Assembly: GCF_030246925.1 (NCBI RefSeq)
Contig: NZ_CP126740.1
Coordinates: forward strand, 1,736,001 to 1,800,000
Direction of reading: 5' to 3'
Length of the DNA: 64,000 nt
Source: Microbacterium sp. zg-Y625
Lineage (GTDB): Bacteria; Actinomycetota; Actinomycetes; Actinomycetales; Microbacteriaceae
Shown one piece after another: positions 8,713 to 17,809 of this stretch. Numbering within the stretch: position 1 is the first letter of the stretch; each line of letters starts with the position of its first letter. The translations under genes and the position numbers were made by a program. Below the pieces are notes generated by a model. The model had not been told where the DNA came from and ran no database searches. It worked only from the letters and a program-made list of their open reading frames with translations.

Positions 8713-8897
8713 TCTCTCCCCCGCTGTGTGCGGCGCGCGCCCGGGGCCACGCGATCGGGGCCCGTGATGACGGAGGCGCGAGGACGGGATACTCCCTCTC
8801 GTTCGCACAAGGATACAGGCGTGTGCGCGCCCGATCGTGTTTCTGAGACGATCGGCGGCGGGTCGACACTCTCTCGGTGAGAGACGAAAGGGAGCGC

Positions 8898-9452
8898 ATG
8901 GGCGACGATCGCGACGACGCGGACCTGGTGGCCGCCGCCGCAACCGGGTCGGAGGAGGCCTTCCGCGCGCTCTACCGCGCCTACGTGCGGCCGGTGTACT
9001 GGCTTGCGCACGGTCTGGTGGGGAGCGCCGCGGATGCCGAAGACGTGACGCAGGAGACCTTTCTCACGGCGTGGCGCAAGCTTCCCGGCCTTCAGCTGGC
9101 CGGCGACTCGCTGCTGCCCTGGCTCGTGACGATCTGCCGGTTCCAGTGCGCCAACCGGGTGCGGCGGCTGCGCCGCGAGCGGGAGCACTCCGCCGGCACT
9201 GTCGACGAGACCGCGCCGGACACGGTCGACGTCGCGGAGCTCGTGGTCGGCCGCGACGTCGCCGAGCGCATCGTCGCCGCGGTGGCGGGGCTGTCGGCGC
9301 TGGATCGGGAGATCTTCCGCCTGTGCGCCGCCGAGGGCCACGCCTACCAGGCTGCCGCCGAGCAGCTGGGCGTGGGCCACGGCGTCGTTCGCAATCGTCT
9401 CTCCCGAATCCGCACGAAACTGCGGACCGAACTGGGAACGGAGACCGCATGA
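8898..9452 (+). CDS. ECF-type RNA polymerase sigma factor
   Basis: A 184-residue extracytoplasmic-function sigma factor that should direct RNA polymerase to a specific promoter set. Region 2 is seen as [21 protein letters not shown] then [17 protein letters not shown], and region 4 as [44 protein letters not shown] with a helix-turn-helix. The ATG at 8898 is preferred over an in-frame GTG at 8877 because AAAGGGAG lies just upstream of it. The stop overlaps the next start as ATGA, so it is coupled to the DUF4349 membrane protein, which may sense the signal. The linker between regions is rich in Asp and Val. Confidence 0.9.
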   Translation: MGDDRDDADLVAAAATGSEEAFRALYRAYVRPVYWLAHGLVGSAADAEDVTQETFLTAWRKLPGLQLAGDSLLPWLVTICRFQCANRVRRLRREREHSAGTVDETAPDTVDVAELVVGRDVAERIVAAVAGLSALDREIFRLCAAEGHAYQAAAEQLGVGHGVVRNRLSRIRTKLRTELGTETA

Positions 9453-10681
9453 CCCCGACGACTTCTTCCGGGGCGGATGCCTCAGCGGATCTGCCCGACC
9501 TGGACGACCAGACGGTCGCCCGCATCGAGGGCGAGCTGTTCGCGCGGATCCGCCGAGAGCCTCACGGCGCGGCGGCGGGGCGCGAGGCGGCGCCGGTCGT
9601 TCGCGGCGCGACGCCGGCACGCACCGCCCGACAGCGCCGGCGCAGCTGGCTCGTCGCCGGGGGCGCTGCGGCAGCCGTCGTGGTCGTGGCGGCCGTGATC
9701 GCGCCGGGTGTGGGCAGTCTCATCAGGGGCGGCTCTGCGGCCGACAACCAGGCGACCAGCGGCGCGTGGACCACCACGACCGAGGACTGGGCCGTCGTGC
9801 CGGAGCCGGGCATGGCCGACGGCAACGCCGAGATCGCGCCGGGCATCGTCGGGGGTGCCGCCGGCGAGGGCGGCGACGTCGGCGACGTCGCGCAGGAGCG
9901 CGAGGTGATCGCGACCGCCTCGGCGACGCTCGAAGTGGGCTCAGGTGCCCGGGCGGCTGCCGACGCCCTCGCGGCGATCACGGCCGAGGCCGAAGCGGCG
10001 GGCGGCTTCGTGGAGTCGCTCAGCCTGGGGCGGGCCGGCGGTCTCGGTGAGAGTGGCTCGATCGACGACGGCTCGGTCGAGGGAGGCTTCGTCGGCCAGT
10101 ACGACGATGTCGCGCTGTATCCCTCCCCGTCCGCGGTGTCGGACACCTGGATCACGGTGCGCGTGCCGTCGACGGAGCTCACCGCCACGATCGAGCGCCT
10201 CGCCGAGGTCGGCGAGGTGACGGCATCCCGCATCTCGCGTCAGGACGTCACGACCGAGGCGGTCGACCTGCGCGCACGCGTGGCATCCGCCGAGGCGTCC
10301 GTAGCGCGACTCACGGCCCTGCTGAACGAGGCCGGTTCGCTGGCCGACCTCATCGCTGCCGAGGATGCGCTCGCCGAGCGCCAGGCGGAGCTGGAGTCGT
10401 TGCAGGGGCAGCTGGAATACCTCGACGCGCAGGTGTCGCTGTCGTCGCTGACGGTGAGCGTGGTGACCCCCGCGGCGCGCGTCGACGCCGACCCCGCCGG
10501 GTTCGCCGACGGATTGCTGGCGGGATGGAACGGCCTGGTGGCCGCGGTGAACGGCATCGTGGTCGCGCTGGGGTTCCTGCTGCCGTGGCTGGTGGTGGTC
10601 GGTGTGATCGCCGCCGCCGTCTGGCTGATCCGCCGCGCGGTCCGCCGCCGCCGCTCCCCCACCGCGGCAGCCGAGGACTGA
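9449..10681 (+). CDS. DUF4349-domain membrane protein, sigma-factor partner
   Basis: A 410-residue protein with an ~65-residue cytoplasmic N-terminus, a transmembrane helix at about residues 67-90, a large extracytoplasmic DUF4349-type region ([16 protein letters not shown], then [35 protein letters not shown] and a coiled coil rich in Glu/Ala/Leu), and a C-terminal helix before RRAVRRRR. The gene is translationally coupled to the sigma factor, a position normally held by an anti-sigma factor. Unlike zinc anti-sigma factors the N-terminus has no HxxxCxxC motif. Acting as the sigma regulator is therefore an inference from position. Confidence 0.78.
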   Translation: MTPTTSSGADASADLPDLDDQTVARIEGELFARIRREPHGAAAGREAAPVVRGATPARTARQRRRSWLVAGGAAAAVVVVAAVIAPGVGSLIRGGSAADNQATSGAWTTTTEDWAVVPEPGMADGNAEIAPGIVGGAAGEGGDVGDVAQEREVIATASATLEVGSGARAAADALAAITAEAEAAGGFVESLSLGRAGGLGESGSIDDGSVEGGFVGQYDDVALYPSPSAVSDTWITVRVPSTELTATIERLAEVGEVTASRISRQDVTTEAVDLRARVASAEASVARLTALLNEAGSLADLIAAEDALAERQAELESLQGQLEYLDAQVSLSSLTVSVVTPAARVDADPAGFADGLLAGWNGLVAAVNGIVVALGFLLPWLVVVGVIAAAVWLIRRAVRRRRSPTAAAED

Positions 10682-10703
10682 CCCGGCCGCCTCGCCCTGG
10701 CGC

Positions 10704-10770
10704 TGAGACGAATGCGGACGGCCGAGACGGCGGGTGCCACCCACGGTCTCGGCCGCGGGTATTCGTCTCA
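10704..10770. repeat. Nested palindromic element, copy 1
   Basis: A 67-base hairpin: outer arms TGAGACGAAT and ATTCGTCTCA, inner arms GGCCGAGAC and GTCTCGGCC. It sits between convergent genes, and its right end supplies the TGA stop of the metal ATPase. The ends and inner arms are shared with the element at 46595-46661. It may act as a bidirectional terminator, but the common sequence suggests a dispersed repeat family. Confidence 0.75.
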
Positions 10771-12651
10771 CCGGTCGCGCGGCGCCGGCGTCGGCGCGGA
10801 CGCCGGGGCGCGGAGAGCGCGGAGGGCGTAGAGGATCGTCGCGAGGTCGACCAGCTCCTGCACGAGGGCACCCACGACAGCCGGGATGACGCCCGTCATC
10901 GCCACCAGCATCAGCCCGACGCTCAAGCCGATGCCGAGCCAGATCGCCGTCAGGGCCACACGCACCGTGTGACGGCCGATCGCGATCGCCTCCGCCACGC
11001 GCGTGAGCGAGTCGACCGTGATGACGACGTCGGCGGCATCCCCCGCGGCCGTCGCGCCACGCGCACCCATCGCCACCCCGATGCCGGATGCCGCAAGCGC
11101 CGGAGCGTCGTTGATGCCGTCGCCGACCATCATCGTGGGGCGCGGGGTGAACTGCCCGACGAGGTGCACCTTCTCGGGCGGCAGCAGGTCGGCGTGCACC
11201 TCGTCGATGCCGATGGCGTGCGCGATCGCCTCGGCGGTGGGGGCGGCGTCGCCGGTGAGCATCGCGACGCGTTCGACCCCGTGGCTGCGCAGCCACGCGA
11301 CGACCTCCCGGGACTCCTGCCGCGCCGCGTCGGCGAGCAGCAGCGCGCCGGCGAACCGCCCGTCGATCGCGACATACGACGCCACCTGGCCCGGCTCGAG
11401 CGGCGGGCGCTGCACCCCGTCGGCGACGGTGGCCACGAACGCGGCCTTACCCACCGCCACCTGCCGTCCCGCCATCACCGCGGAAACGCCATTGGTCGCG
11501 ACCTCGCTGGCCTCTTGGGCCGGCAGCAGCTGCAGTCCGCGGGCATCGGCTGCGGCGCGGATGCCGTCGGCGAGCACGTGCGAGGAGTACTGCTCCGCCG
11601 AGGCGGCCAGCTGCAGCACTTCGTCGGCGGTGAAGCCCTGCGCGGGGATCACGTCGACGAGCTCCGGTCGCCCCGAGGTGAGGGTGCCGGTCTTGTCGAA
11701 GCACACCGACCGCACGCGGGCGAGGCGCTCGATCTGGGCGCCGCCCTTGACGATGATGCCGGACTTCGCTGCCCGCGACAGCCCGCCCAGGAATGCGATG
11801 GGCGCCGCCAGCAGCAGCGGACACGGCGTGGCGAGCACGAGCACTTCGGCGAAGCGGGTGGGGTCCCCCGACAGCCCCCACGCCGTTCCCGCCAGCACGA
11901 GCGACACGGCCGTGAAGGGCACGGCGAACCGATCCGCGAGCCGTACGACGGGCGCGCGGGAAGTCTGCGCCGCCTGCACGAGGGCGACGATCTGCTGGTA
12001 CTGGCTGTCGGCACTGCGCCGCACGGCGCGCAGCCGCACCGCACGCGTGCCGTTCACGGCCCCGGAGAAGACCTCCTCCCCGTCCCCGCGGGTCACCGGC
12101 AGGCTCTCACCCGTCAGCGAGGACTCGTCGAACGCGCCGGCATCGCCCACCACCACGCCGTCCACCGGAACCACCTCCGACGGGCGTACGACCAGCAGGT
12201 CGCCGACCTGCACCTCGTCCACCGGCACGTCACGCAGTCGCTCGTCGCCGGCCGCGGCCCGCAGGGCGCCCGGCGCGCCGACGACGTGCGCGGTCCGCGG
12301 CGAGCGGTCCAGCAGCGCCGTGAGGTCGCGTTGCGCGCGGCGCGCGGCGAACTCCTCGAGCGCCTCGCCGCCCGAGAGCATGAGCACGATGATGAGCGAG
12401 GCGATGTACTCCCCCACGGCGAGGGTGGCCACCATCGCGACGACCGCGAGGATGTCGAGTCCCACGTGCCCGTGCAGGACGTCGCGCACCATCCGCACGA
12501 GCGTGACCGCCACGAAGACGGCGACGTACCCCGTCGCGACACCCCGAGCAGGCAGCTCCGCACCGCCGGCCGCCAGCACCAGGACGATCCCCAGCGCGAC
12601 GAGCGAGAGGAGGATTCCCCCGTATCGTGCCGCAGCGCGCAGTGCCGACAT
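10768..12651 (-). CDS. Heavy-metal translocating P-type ATPase
   Basis: A 627-residue P1B-type ATPase that should pump a metal ion across the membrane using ATP. Domain order is N-terminal membrane helices; actuator domain with SLTGES; helix with the metal-site motif TPCPLLLAAP; phosphorylation site DKTGTLT; ATP-binding domain; hinge MVGDGINDAPALAASGIGVAMG; and C-terminal helices. There is no N-terminal CxxC metal-binding domain. The nucleotide-domain motif that is usually SxHP reads SSHVLADG, so the proline is replaced by valine. The metal cannot be assigned; TPC rather than CPC argues against a typical copper exporter. No metalloregulator gene is adjacent. Confidence 0.85.
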   Translation of the reverse strand: MSALRAAARYGGILLSLVALGIVLVLAAGGAELPARGVATGYVAVFVAVTLVRMVRDVLHGHVGLDILAVVAMVATLAVGEYIASLIIVLMLSGGEALEEFAARRAQRDLTALLDRSPRTAHVVGAPGALRAAAGDERLRDVPVDEVQVGDLLVVRPSEVVPVDGVVVGDAGAFDESSLTGESLPVTRGDGEEVFSGAVNGTRAVRLRAVRRSADSQYQQIVALVQAAQTSRAPVVRLADRFAVPFTAVSLVLAGTAWGLSGDPTRFAEVLVLATPCPLLLAAPIAFLGGLSRAAKSGIIVKGGAQIERLARVRSVCFDKTGTLTSGRPELVDVIPAQGFTADEVLQLAASAEQYSSHVLADGIRAAADARGLQLLPAQEASEVATNGVSAVMAGRQVAVGKAAFVATVADGVQRPPLEPGQVASYVAIDGRFAGALLLADAARQESREVVAWLRSHGVERVAMLTGDAAPTAEAIAHAIGIDEVHADLLPPEKVHLVGQFTPRPTMMVGDGINDAPALAASGIGVAMGARGATAAGDAADVVITVDSLTRVAEAIAIGRHTVRVALTAIWLGIGLSVGLMLVAMTGVIPAVVGALVQELVDLATILYALRALRAPASAPTPAPRDR

Positions 12652-12701
12652 GCCGCCAGCCTGCCCGCGCCCGCCTCACGACGCCAGGGCCGCGGGCAAC
12701 G

Positions 12702-12733
12702 AAAAACCCCCCGGCGTAAACCGGGGGGTTTTT
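12702..12733. terminator. Bidirectional intrinsic terminator
   Basis: CCCCCCGG and CCGGGGGG around a six-base loop, with five As on the left and five Ts on the right, so it can terminate from both sides. It directly follows tRNA-Glu on the minus strand. Confidence 0.9.
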
Positions 12734-12742
12734 CTTGTGTTG

Positions 12743-12815
12743 TGACCCCAGCGGGATTCGAACCCGCGTTACCGCCGTGAGAGGGCGGCGTACTAGGCCG
12801 CTATACGATGGGGCC
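12743..12815 (-). tRNA. tRNA-Glu (anticodon CTC)
   Basis: A 73-base tRNA reading GAG codons. The acceptor stem GGCCCCA pairs with TGGGGTC, the T-loop is GGTTCGAATCC, and the anticodon loop CTCTCAC sits on a CCGCC/GGCGG stem. The CCA end is not encoded. The terminator at 12702 follows. Confidence 0.95.
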
Positions 12816-12915
12816 GTTTCGACAACCGTTAAAGTATGCCACGGCTCGCATGACGCGACCAAATCGAGGCGGGCCGCAGTTGCCGCCGGGCGTGTCGCAC
12901 GGTTGACTTTCCCTC

Positions 12916-13554
12916 ATGCGAGTCACAAAGCACGAACATGCCTGCCTGCGCCTCGAGCGCGACGGCAAGACGATCATCATCGACCCGGGTTCGTTCACCC
13001 TCCCCCTGACGGAGGTGAAGAACCTCGTCGCCATCGTCCTCACCCACGAGCACCCCGACCACTGGACGCCGGAACACCTCGACCGGCTGACCGCGCTGGC
13101 GCCGAAAGTGCCGATCTTCGCACCGGCCGGCGTCGCGGCCGCCGCCCCCGGATACGACATCACGGTCGTCGCCCCCGGTGACACCGTCACGGTCGACCCG
13201 TTCACACTGGTGTTCTACGGCGGACGGCACGCGGTGATCCACGAATCCATCCCGGTCATCGACAACGTCGGCGTGCTCGTCAACGACGACTTCTATTACC
13301 CCGGGGACTCGTACGCCGTGCCCAAGGGCGCGGAGGTGCGACTGCTGGCGGCGCCGGTGGGTGCGCCGTGGCTGAAGATCGGCGAGGCAATGGACTTCGT
13401 CCTCGCAGTGAAGCCCCGCCGGGCCTTCGGCACCCACGACATGACACTCTCGCGCGCCGGACTGCAGATGGGGCGCGCCCGCCTGAAGTGGGCGACCGAG
13501 CAGCACGGCGGAGAGTTCCTCGAGCTCGATCCGGGCGCGTCGGTCGACCTGTAA
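12916..13554 (+). CDS. MBL-fold metallo-hydrolase, UlaG-like
   Basis: A 212-residue soluble beta-lactamase-fold protein. The zinc motif THEHPDHW (HxHxDH form, about residues 43-50) is intact, preceded by TIIIDPGSF; later come YPGDSY with the bridging acidic residue, and GTHDMTLS. The size and the missing extra domains match the UlaG/YfiU-type metal-dependent hydrolases, whose substrates vary widely. It stands alone between tRNA-Glu and the convergent fructose PTS operon. The ATG at 12916 gives the family's usual N-terminus (MRVTKHEHACLRLE). Substrate unknown. Confidence 0.8.
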   Translation: MRVTKHEHACLRLERDGKTIIIDPGSFTLPLTEVKNLVAIVLTHEHPDHWTPEHLDRLTALAPKVPIFAPAGVAAAAPGYDITVVAPGDTVTVDPFTLVFYGGRHAVIHESIPVIDNVGVLVNDDFYYPGDSYAVPKGAEVRLLAAPVGAPWLKIGEAMDFVLAVKPRRAFGTHDMTLSRAGLQMGRARLKWATEQHGGEFLELDPGASVDL

Positions 13555-13586
13555 GGGTCAGGGCCGCGCCGACAACGGCCGCAGAC

Positions 13587-13624
13587 GACGGATGCCGCGG
13601 GGACTGTTCCCCGCGGCATCCGTC
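13587..13624. terminator. Strong hairpin between convergent genes
   Basis: A perfect 16-bp stem (13587-13602 with 13609-13624) and a six-base loop, between the hydrolase and ptsH, which converge. It lacks a clear T-run. The stem contains the heptamer GGATGCC, which recurs throughout the window. Confidence 0.7.
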
Positions 13625-13654
13625 TGTCAGGCCTGAGCCGGCCTCAGTGGTGTG

Positions 13655-13924
13655 TCACTGCGCGTCGAGATCGGTCTCCAGCAGCTCGACGAGCTCGTCC
13701 AGTGCCTGCTCGGCGCCGTCACCTTCGGCCTTGAGCGTCACGACGGTGCCGTTCGAGGCGCCGAGGCCCATCAGCGACAGGATGCTGCCGGCGTTGAGGT
13801 CGGGCCCACCCTCGACCGCGATGGTGACCGGCACGTTCTTCTCCTGCACCGCCTGCACGAAGAGCTTCGCGGGGCGGGCGTGCAGTCCGGAGCTGCTGGC
13901 GATCGTGGCCTGGCGTTCTGCCAT
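13655..13924 (-). CDS. ptsH: Phosphocarrier protein HPr
   Basis: An 89-residue HPr that passes phosphate from EI to the EIIA domain of sugar permeases. The phosphorylated histidine is in SSSGLHARPAKLF (about residue 15). The regulatory-serine region reads NAGSILSLMGLGASNGTVV (serine at about 47-50). The gene ends the fruR-fruK-fruA-ptsH cluster, 21 bases after fruA, and should supply the fructose system. Ribosome site GGAGG precedes the ATG. No EI gene lies in the window. Confidence 0.95.
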   Translation of the reverse strand: MAERQATIASSSGLHARPAKLFVQAVQEKNVPVTIAVEGGPDLNAGSILSLMGLGASNGTVVTLKAEGDGAEQALDELVELLETDLDAQ

Positions 13925-13945
13925 GGGGTCCTCCTTGTGGGGTTT

Positions 13946-16048
13946 TCAAACGGTCGCCGGGACCTGGGCGGCGGGTGCCGCCTCGGCCTCGGCGAACTCC
14001 TTCGGCGCGACCCACTTCTTCAGGGCCACGACGACGAGCGCACTCACGACGGTACCTGCCGCCAGGGCCACCAGGAACCCCCAGAAGGGCTCGATCGCGA
14101 ACCAGACGAAGAGGCCACCGTGCGGCGCACGCGACTCCACCGCGAACAGCATGCTGAGCGCGCCGGTGACCGCGCCGCCGACCATGGTCGCGGGGATGAC
14201 GCGCAGCGGGTCGGCTGCGGCGAACGGGATGGCGCCTTCGGAGATGAACGAGGCGCCCAGCAGCCAGGCGGCCTTGCCGTTCTCGCGCTCGACCGGGGTG
14301 AAGAGGTTGCGCGCGAGCACCGTCGAGGCGAGCGCCATCGCCAGCGGCGGCACCATGCCCGCACACATCACGGCGGCCATGATCAGGTACGGCGTCGTGT
14401 TCGTGGCCGAGGCCGTGCCCAGCCCCGCGACGGCGAAGGCGTACGCGACCTTGTTGACCGGTCCGCCCAGGTCGAAGCACATCATCAGTCCCACGATCAC
14501 GCCGACGACGACGATGAGCCCGGTGGCGGCGAGGTCGTTGAGGCCGTTGGTCATCTGCTCCATGAGCCAGGCGATGGGACGACCGAGGAAGAGCACCATG
14601 AGGCCCGAGGCCACGATGGATGCCAGCAGCGGGATGATCACGACCGGCATGAGCCCGCGCAGCCAGCGCGGCGCGTTGAGCCTGCCGAGCCACCACGCCA
14701 CACCACCGGCGAGGAGACCGCCGACGATGCCGCCGATGAAGCCGGCGTTCATGAGCACCGCGACGGCGCCCGCGACGAATCCCGGCGCGATGCCCGGCCT
14801 GTCGGCGATCGCGAATGCGATGTATCCGGCCAGCGCAGCGACCAGGAAGCCCATCGACGTGTTGCCGATCATGAACGCGACGGAGCCGAGGTACTGGCCC
14901 AGACCGCCGGCAGGAAGCTCCCAGAGCGAATTCTGGATGATGACGGATGCCGCGTCGTTGCTGACCTCGTATCCGCCGAGCAGGAAGCCGAGCGCCATCA
15001 GCAGCCCGCCGCCGGCGACGAACGGGATCATGTAGCTGACGCCCGTCAGCAGCCACCGCTGGATGCTCGCACCGGCGCCGGGGCGCTCGGCACTTGTCTG
15101 GGTGGCAGCCGTCGCGTCACCCGTCACCCGCTGCGCCTGCGGATCCTTCGCTGCGGCGACGGCCTCCGCGATCATCTGCGTCGGCTGCTCGATGCCGCGC
15201 TTGACGCCGGAGCGCACGACGGGCTTGCCCGCGAACCGCTGCGGCTCTCGCACGTCGACGTCGGTCGCGAAGATCACGGCATCCGCCCTGTCGATCACGT
15301 CCTTCGGCAGCGCCTTGTAGCCGCTGGAGCCCTGGGGCTCGACCACCAGGTCGATACCCGCCTTCTTACCCGCGGCGCTGAGCGCGTCGGCCGCCATGAA
15401 GGTGTGCGCGATGCCCGTGGCGCACGCCGTGACCGCGACGATGCGCGCGGGGCGACCGTCGACGGTGAGCTCGGGCGCGACGCCCGAAGCCTGCGGGGCG
15501 GGTGGTACCGCGCCCTCAGCCTGCGGGGCCGTCGCCGGCGCCGCCGTCGACGCCGAAGCGGCCGATGCGGCGACCGGTGTCGACTCTGCCGCGGCCTCCT
15601 CCCCGATCGCACGACGCACGATGTGCACCACGTCGTCCGCGGTGGTGGCGGCGCGCAACGCCGAGGTGAAGTCCTCCTGCATGAGCGAGCGGGCGAGCTT
15701 GGACAGCACGGCCAGGTGCGCCTCTGCGGCGCCCTCGGGCGCGGCGATGAGGAACACCAGATCGGCGGGGCCGTCGGGGGCGCCGAACGCCACGCCCGGC
15801 TTGAGCCGGGCGAAGGCCAGCGACGCCTCGGTCACCGCGGCGCTCTTGGCATGCGGGATCGCGATGCCGCCGGGCAGCCCCGTCTCGTCCTTCTGCTCAC
15901 GCGCCCACGCGTCGGCCGCCAGGGCGTCGGCGTCGGTCGCGCGTCCCTGAGCCGCCACCCGCGCTGCGAGAGCGTGGATGACGGCCCGCTTGTCGTCGCC
16001 GAGTGGTTCGTCGAGGCTGACGAGTTCGGTGATGATGGTCTCGGTCAT
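13946..16048 (-). CDS. fruA: PTS fructose transporter subunit IIABC
   Basis: A 700-residue permease that imports and phosphorylates fructose to fructose 1-phosphate. EIIA comes first, with its active histidine in GGIAIPHAKS (about residue 63). A linker rich in Ala and Pro follows, then EIIB with the active cysteine in VTACATGIAHTFMAADAL, then a membrane EIIC domain with many helices, including FVAGGGLLMALGFLLGGY and a final VSALVVVALKKW. The ATG at 16048 is chosen because it begins the EIIA domain (MTETIITELVSL) and follows a GGAGG-type site. It lies between fruK and ptsH. Confidence 0.95.
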   Translation of the reverse strand: MTETIITELVSLDEPLGDDKRAVIHALAARVAAQGRATDADALAADAWAREQKDETGLPGGIAIPHAKSAAVTEASLAFARLKPGVAFGAPDGPADLVFLIAAPEGAAEAHLAVLSKLARSLMQEDFTSALRAATTADDVVHIVRRAIGEEAAAESTPVAASAASASTAAPATAPQAEGAVPPAPQASGVAPELTVDGRPARIVAVTACATGIAHTFMAADALSAAGKKAGIDLVVEPQGSSGYKALPKDVIDRADAVIFATDVDVREPQRFAGKPVVRSGVKRGIEQPTQMIAEAVAAAKDPQAQRVTGDATAATQTSAERPGAGASIQRWLLTGVSYMIPFVAGGGLLMALGFLLGGYEVSNDAASVIIQNSLWELPAGGLGQYLGSVAFMIGNTSMGFLVAALAGYIAFAIADRPGIAPGFVAGAVAVLMNAGFIGGIVGGLLAGGVAWWLGRLNAPRWLRGLMPVVIIPLLASIVASGLMVLFLGRPIAWLMEQMTNGLNDLAATGLIVVVGVIVGLMMCFDLGGPVNKVAYAFAVAGLGTASATNTTPYLIMAAVMCAGMVPPLAMALASTVLARNLFTPVERENGKAAWLLGASFISEGAIPFAAADPLRVIPATMVGGAVTGALSMLFAVESRAPHGGLFVWFAIEPFWGFLVALAAGTVVSALVVVALKKWVAPKEFAEAEAAPAAQVPATV

Positions 16049-16076
16049 GATGACCTCCAGGGGTTCGGATGGTGGG

Positions 16077-17027
16077 TCAGTCGTGGATGCTCCGCACCGG
16101 CACGTCGCCGGCGGGAAGGTCGGAGGGCCGGGGCGCCTGCGTGCCCGGCAGTGACGCGGCGGCGGCGCCGTAACGGATGGAACTGCGCAGCCGCTCGGCG
16201 GGCTCGGCGCCGCGCGCGTCGGCGATGAGATAGCCGGCCAGCGAACTGTCGCCGGCACCGACGGTGGAGTGCACGCGGATGCGGGGCGGACGCCCGGCCC
16301 ACGCGCCGTCTGCGGTGACCAGCACGGCACCGTCGCCCCCGAGCGTCACCAGGGCCGCACCGACGTGCTGCGGCACCAGGCGACGGGCGACCGGGAGGAC
16401 GGCCGTGACGAGGTCGGCCTCGGGGTCCAGCGCGATGCCGGCGAGGTCGGCGAGCTCGTGCTCATTCGGTTTGATGAGGTCGGGGCGGCCGCGCTCCACG
16501 ACCGCCGTCAGCGCCGGCCCTGAGGTGTCGACGGCGATGCGGGGGGCGGCATCCGCCCACCGACGGCGCACGGCGTCGATGACCTCGACGTAGAAATCCT
16601 CGGGCACACCCGGGGGAAGGGATCCCGCGAGCACGAGCCACTGCGCGCCCTCGCACGAACCCACGACCGCATCGACGACCGCGGCCCGCTCGGTGTCGCT
16701 GAGCGCGGCCCCGCGGAGGTTCACCTTGGTCGTCTCCCCGACCGGGTCGGTGATCGTGATGTTCGCCCGGGCGTGACCGGCGACGGGGACGGTGACGGCG
16801 GCGATGCCGGTGGCCTGCAGCGCGACCGCGAACGGGTCGTCGGCGGCCAGCGGCAGCAGGGCGAGCGTCGGCACATCGGATGCCGCGCACACCCGCGAGA
16901 CGTTGATGCCCTTGCCGCCGGCATCCTCCCGAGCGCCGCGGGCGACCTGCACGCCCCCGACCTGCAGCGGGGCGGCGAGCTCGACGGTGCGATCCAGCGA
17001 TGGGTTGGCGGTGAGGGTGACGATCAT
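16077..17027 (-). CDS. fruK: 1-phosphofructokinase
   Basis: Phosphorylates fructose 1-phosphate, the product of the transporter, to fructose 1,6-bisphosphate. The 316-residue PfkB/ribokinase-fold protein begins MIVTLTANPSLDRTVEL and contains REDAGGKGINVSRVCA (substrate motif), WLVLAGSLPPGVP, KPNEHELADL and the catalytic VHSTVGAGDSSLAGYL with the base aspartate. The ATG overlaps the fruR stop by four bases (ATGA). It should act directly downstream of fruA. Confidence 0.95.
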   Translation of the reverse strand: MIVTLTANPSLDRTVELAAPLQVGGVQVARGAREDAGGKGINVSRVCAASDVPTLALLPLAADDPFAVALQATGIAAVTVPVAGHARANITITDPVGETTKVNLRGAALSDTERAAVVDAVVGSCEGAQWLVLAGSLPPGVPEDFYVEVIDAVRRRWADAAPRIAVDTSGPALTAVVERGRPDLIKPNEHELADLAGIALDPEADLVTAVLPVARRLVPQHVGAALVTLGGDGAVLVTADGAWAGRPPRIRVHSTVGAGDSSLAGYLIADARGAEPAERLRSSIRYGAAAASLPGTQAPRPSDLPAGDVPVRSIHD

Positions 17028-17809
17028 GCGGTCCACACCTCCGTCCCTGCTTCTTCGAGCGCCGCACCGAGAGCGGCGTCGGGGGCACGGTCGGCGACCA
17101 CGACGTCGATGTCGTCGAGGCCCGCGAAGGCGACCAGCAGCTCGGCGTCGAACTTCCGCGCGTCGCTCACGACGACCACGCGACGCGAGCTCTGCACGAT
17201 TGCGCGCTTGACGGCGGCCTCGTCGGGGTCGGGGGTGCTGAGTCCGAACCCCGGGGAGATCCCGTTGGTGCCGATGAAGGCGACATCCGGGCGCAGCCCT
17301 TCGATGGCGCGCACGGTGTGGGAGCCGACAGCGGCCCCTGTCAGTCCGCGCACACGGCCGCCGATCACGGTGAGCGACAGGCGAGGCGAACCGGCGAGGA
17401 CCCCCGCCACGGACATCGCGTGGGTGACGACCTCGGCGCTGCCGTCGGTTTCGGCGAGCCGGGCGGGAAGGAGTGCGGCGACAGCCGCGGTGGTGGTGCC
17501 GGCGTCGATGTAGACCGACCCGCGGAACCCGTCCCCCAGCACGTCGAGGGCGCGGCCGGCGATGGCCTGCTTGGCGGCTCCCCGCTGCGAGGCGCGTTCG
17601 GCCAGGGACGGTTCTGCCAGACTCATCCGCTCGCGGGCCACCGCGCCGCCGTGCACCCGCCGCAGGGCTCCCACCCGTTCGAGCTGGTCGAGGTCGCGGC
17701 GCACGGTCTCGGTCGTCACACCGAAACGCTCGGCGAGATCGACGACCGCGACGCGGCCATCCTGCACGACGAGGCGCTCGATCATCTGGTGACGTTCCAT
17801 CGCGTACAC
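17024..17809 (-). CDS. fruR: DeoR-family regulator of the fructose operon
   Basis: A 261-residue DeoR-type transcription factor. The N-terminal helix-turn-helix reads VAVVDLAERFGVTTETVRRDLDQLERVGALRRVHGGAV. The C-terminal sugar-phosphate sensor domain contains GSVYIDAGTTTAAVAALLP and FIGTNGISPGFGLSTPDPDEAAVKRAI. GTG at 17809 is preferred over the ATG nine bases later because AAAGGA is six bases upstream of the GTG. It is the first gene of the operon, so it probably controls itself, in response to fructose 1-phosphate or a related metabolite. Three TGTGGGA-type sites lie upstream. Confidence 0.9.
   Translation of the reverse strand: MYAMERHQMIERLVVQDGRVAVVDLAERFGVTTETVRRDLDQLERVGALRRVHGGAVARERMSLAEPSLAERASQRGAAKQAIAGRALDVLGDGFRGSVYIDAGTTTAAVAALLPARLAETDGSAEVVTHAMSVAGVLAGSPRLSLTVIGGRVRGLTGAAVGSHTVRAIEGLRPDVAFIGTNGISPGFGLSTPDPDEAAVKRAIVQSSRRVVVVSDARKFDAELLVAFAGLDDIDVVVADRAPDAALGAALEEAGTEVWTA

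Noticed and set aside
8678..8880. Manganese (yybP-ykoY) riboswitch upstream of the TerC gene
   Set aside because: I could not find the conserved core segments; only a simple hairpin is present.
7437..9620. In-frame upstream extension of leuC through the terC gene and beyond
   Set aside because: Open frame only by GC bias; LeuC begins with the ribosome site at 7447-7452, and TerC occupies another frame of the same strand.
13652..16228. 858-codon open frame opposite ptsH and fruA
   Set aside because: Low-complexity His/Arg/Asp composition and complete overlap with well-recognised genes.
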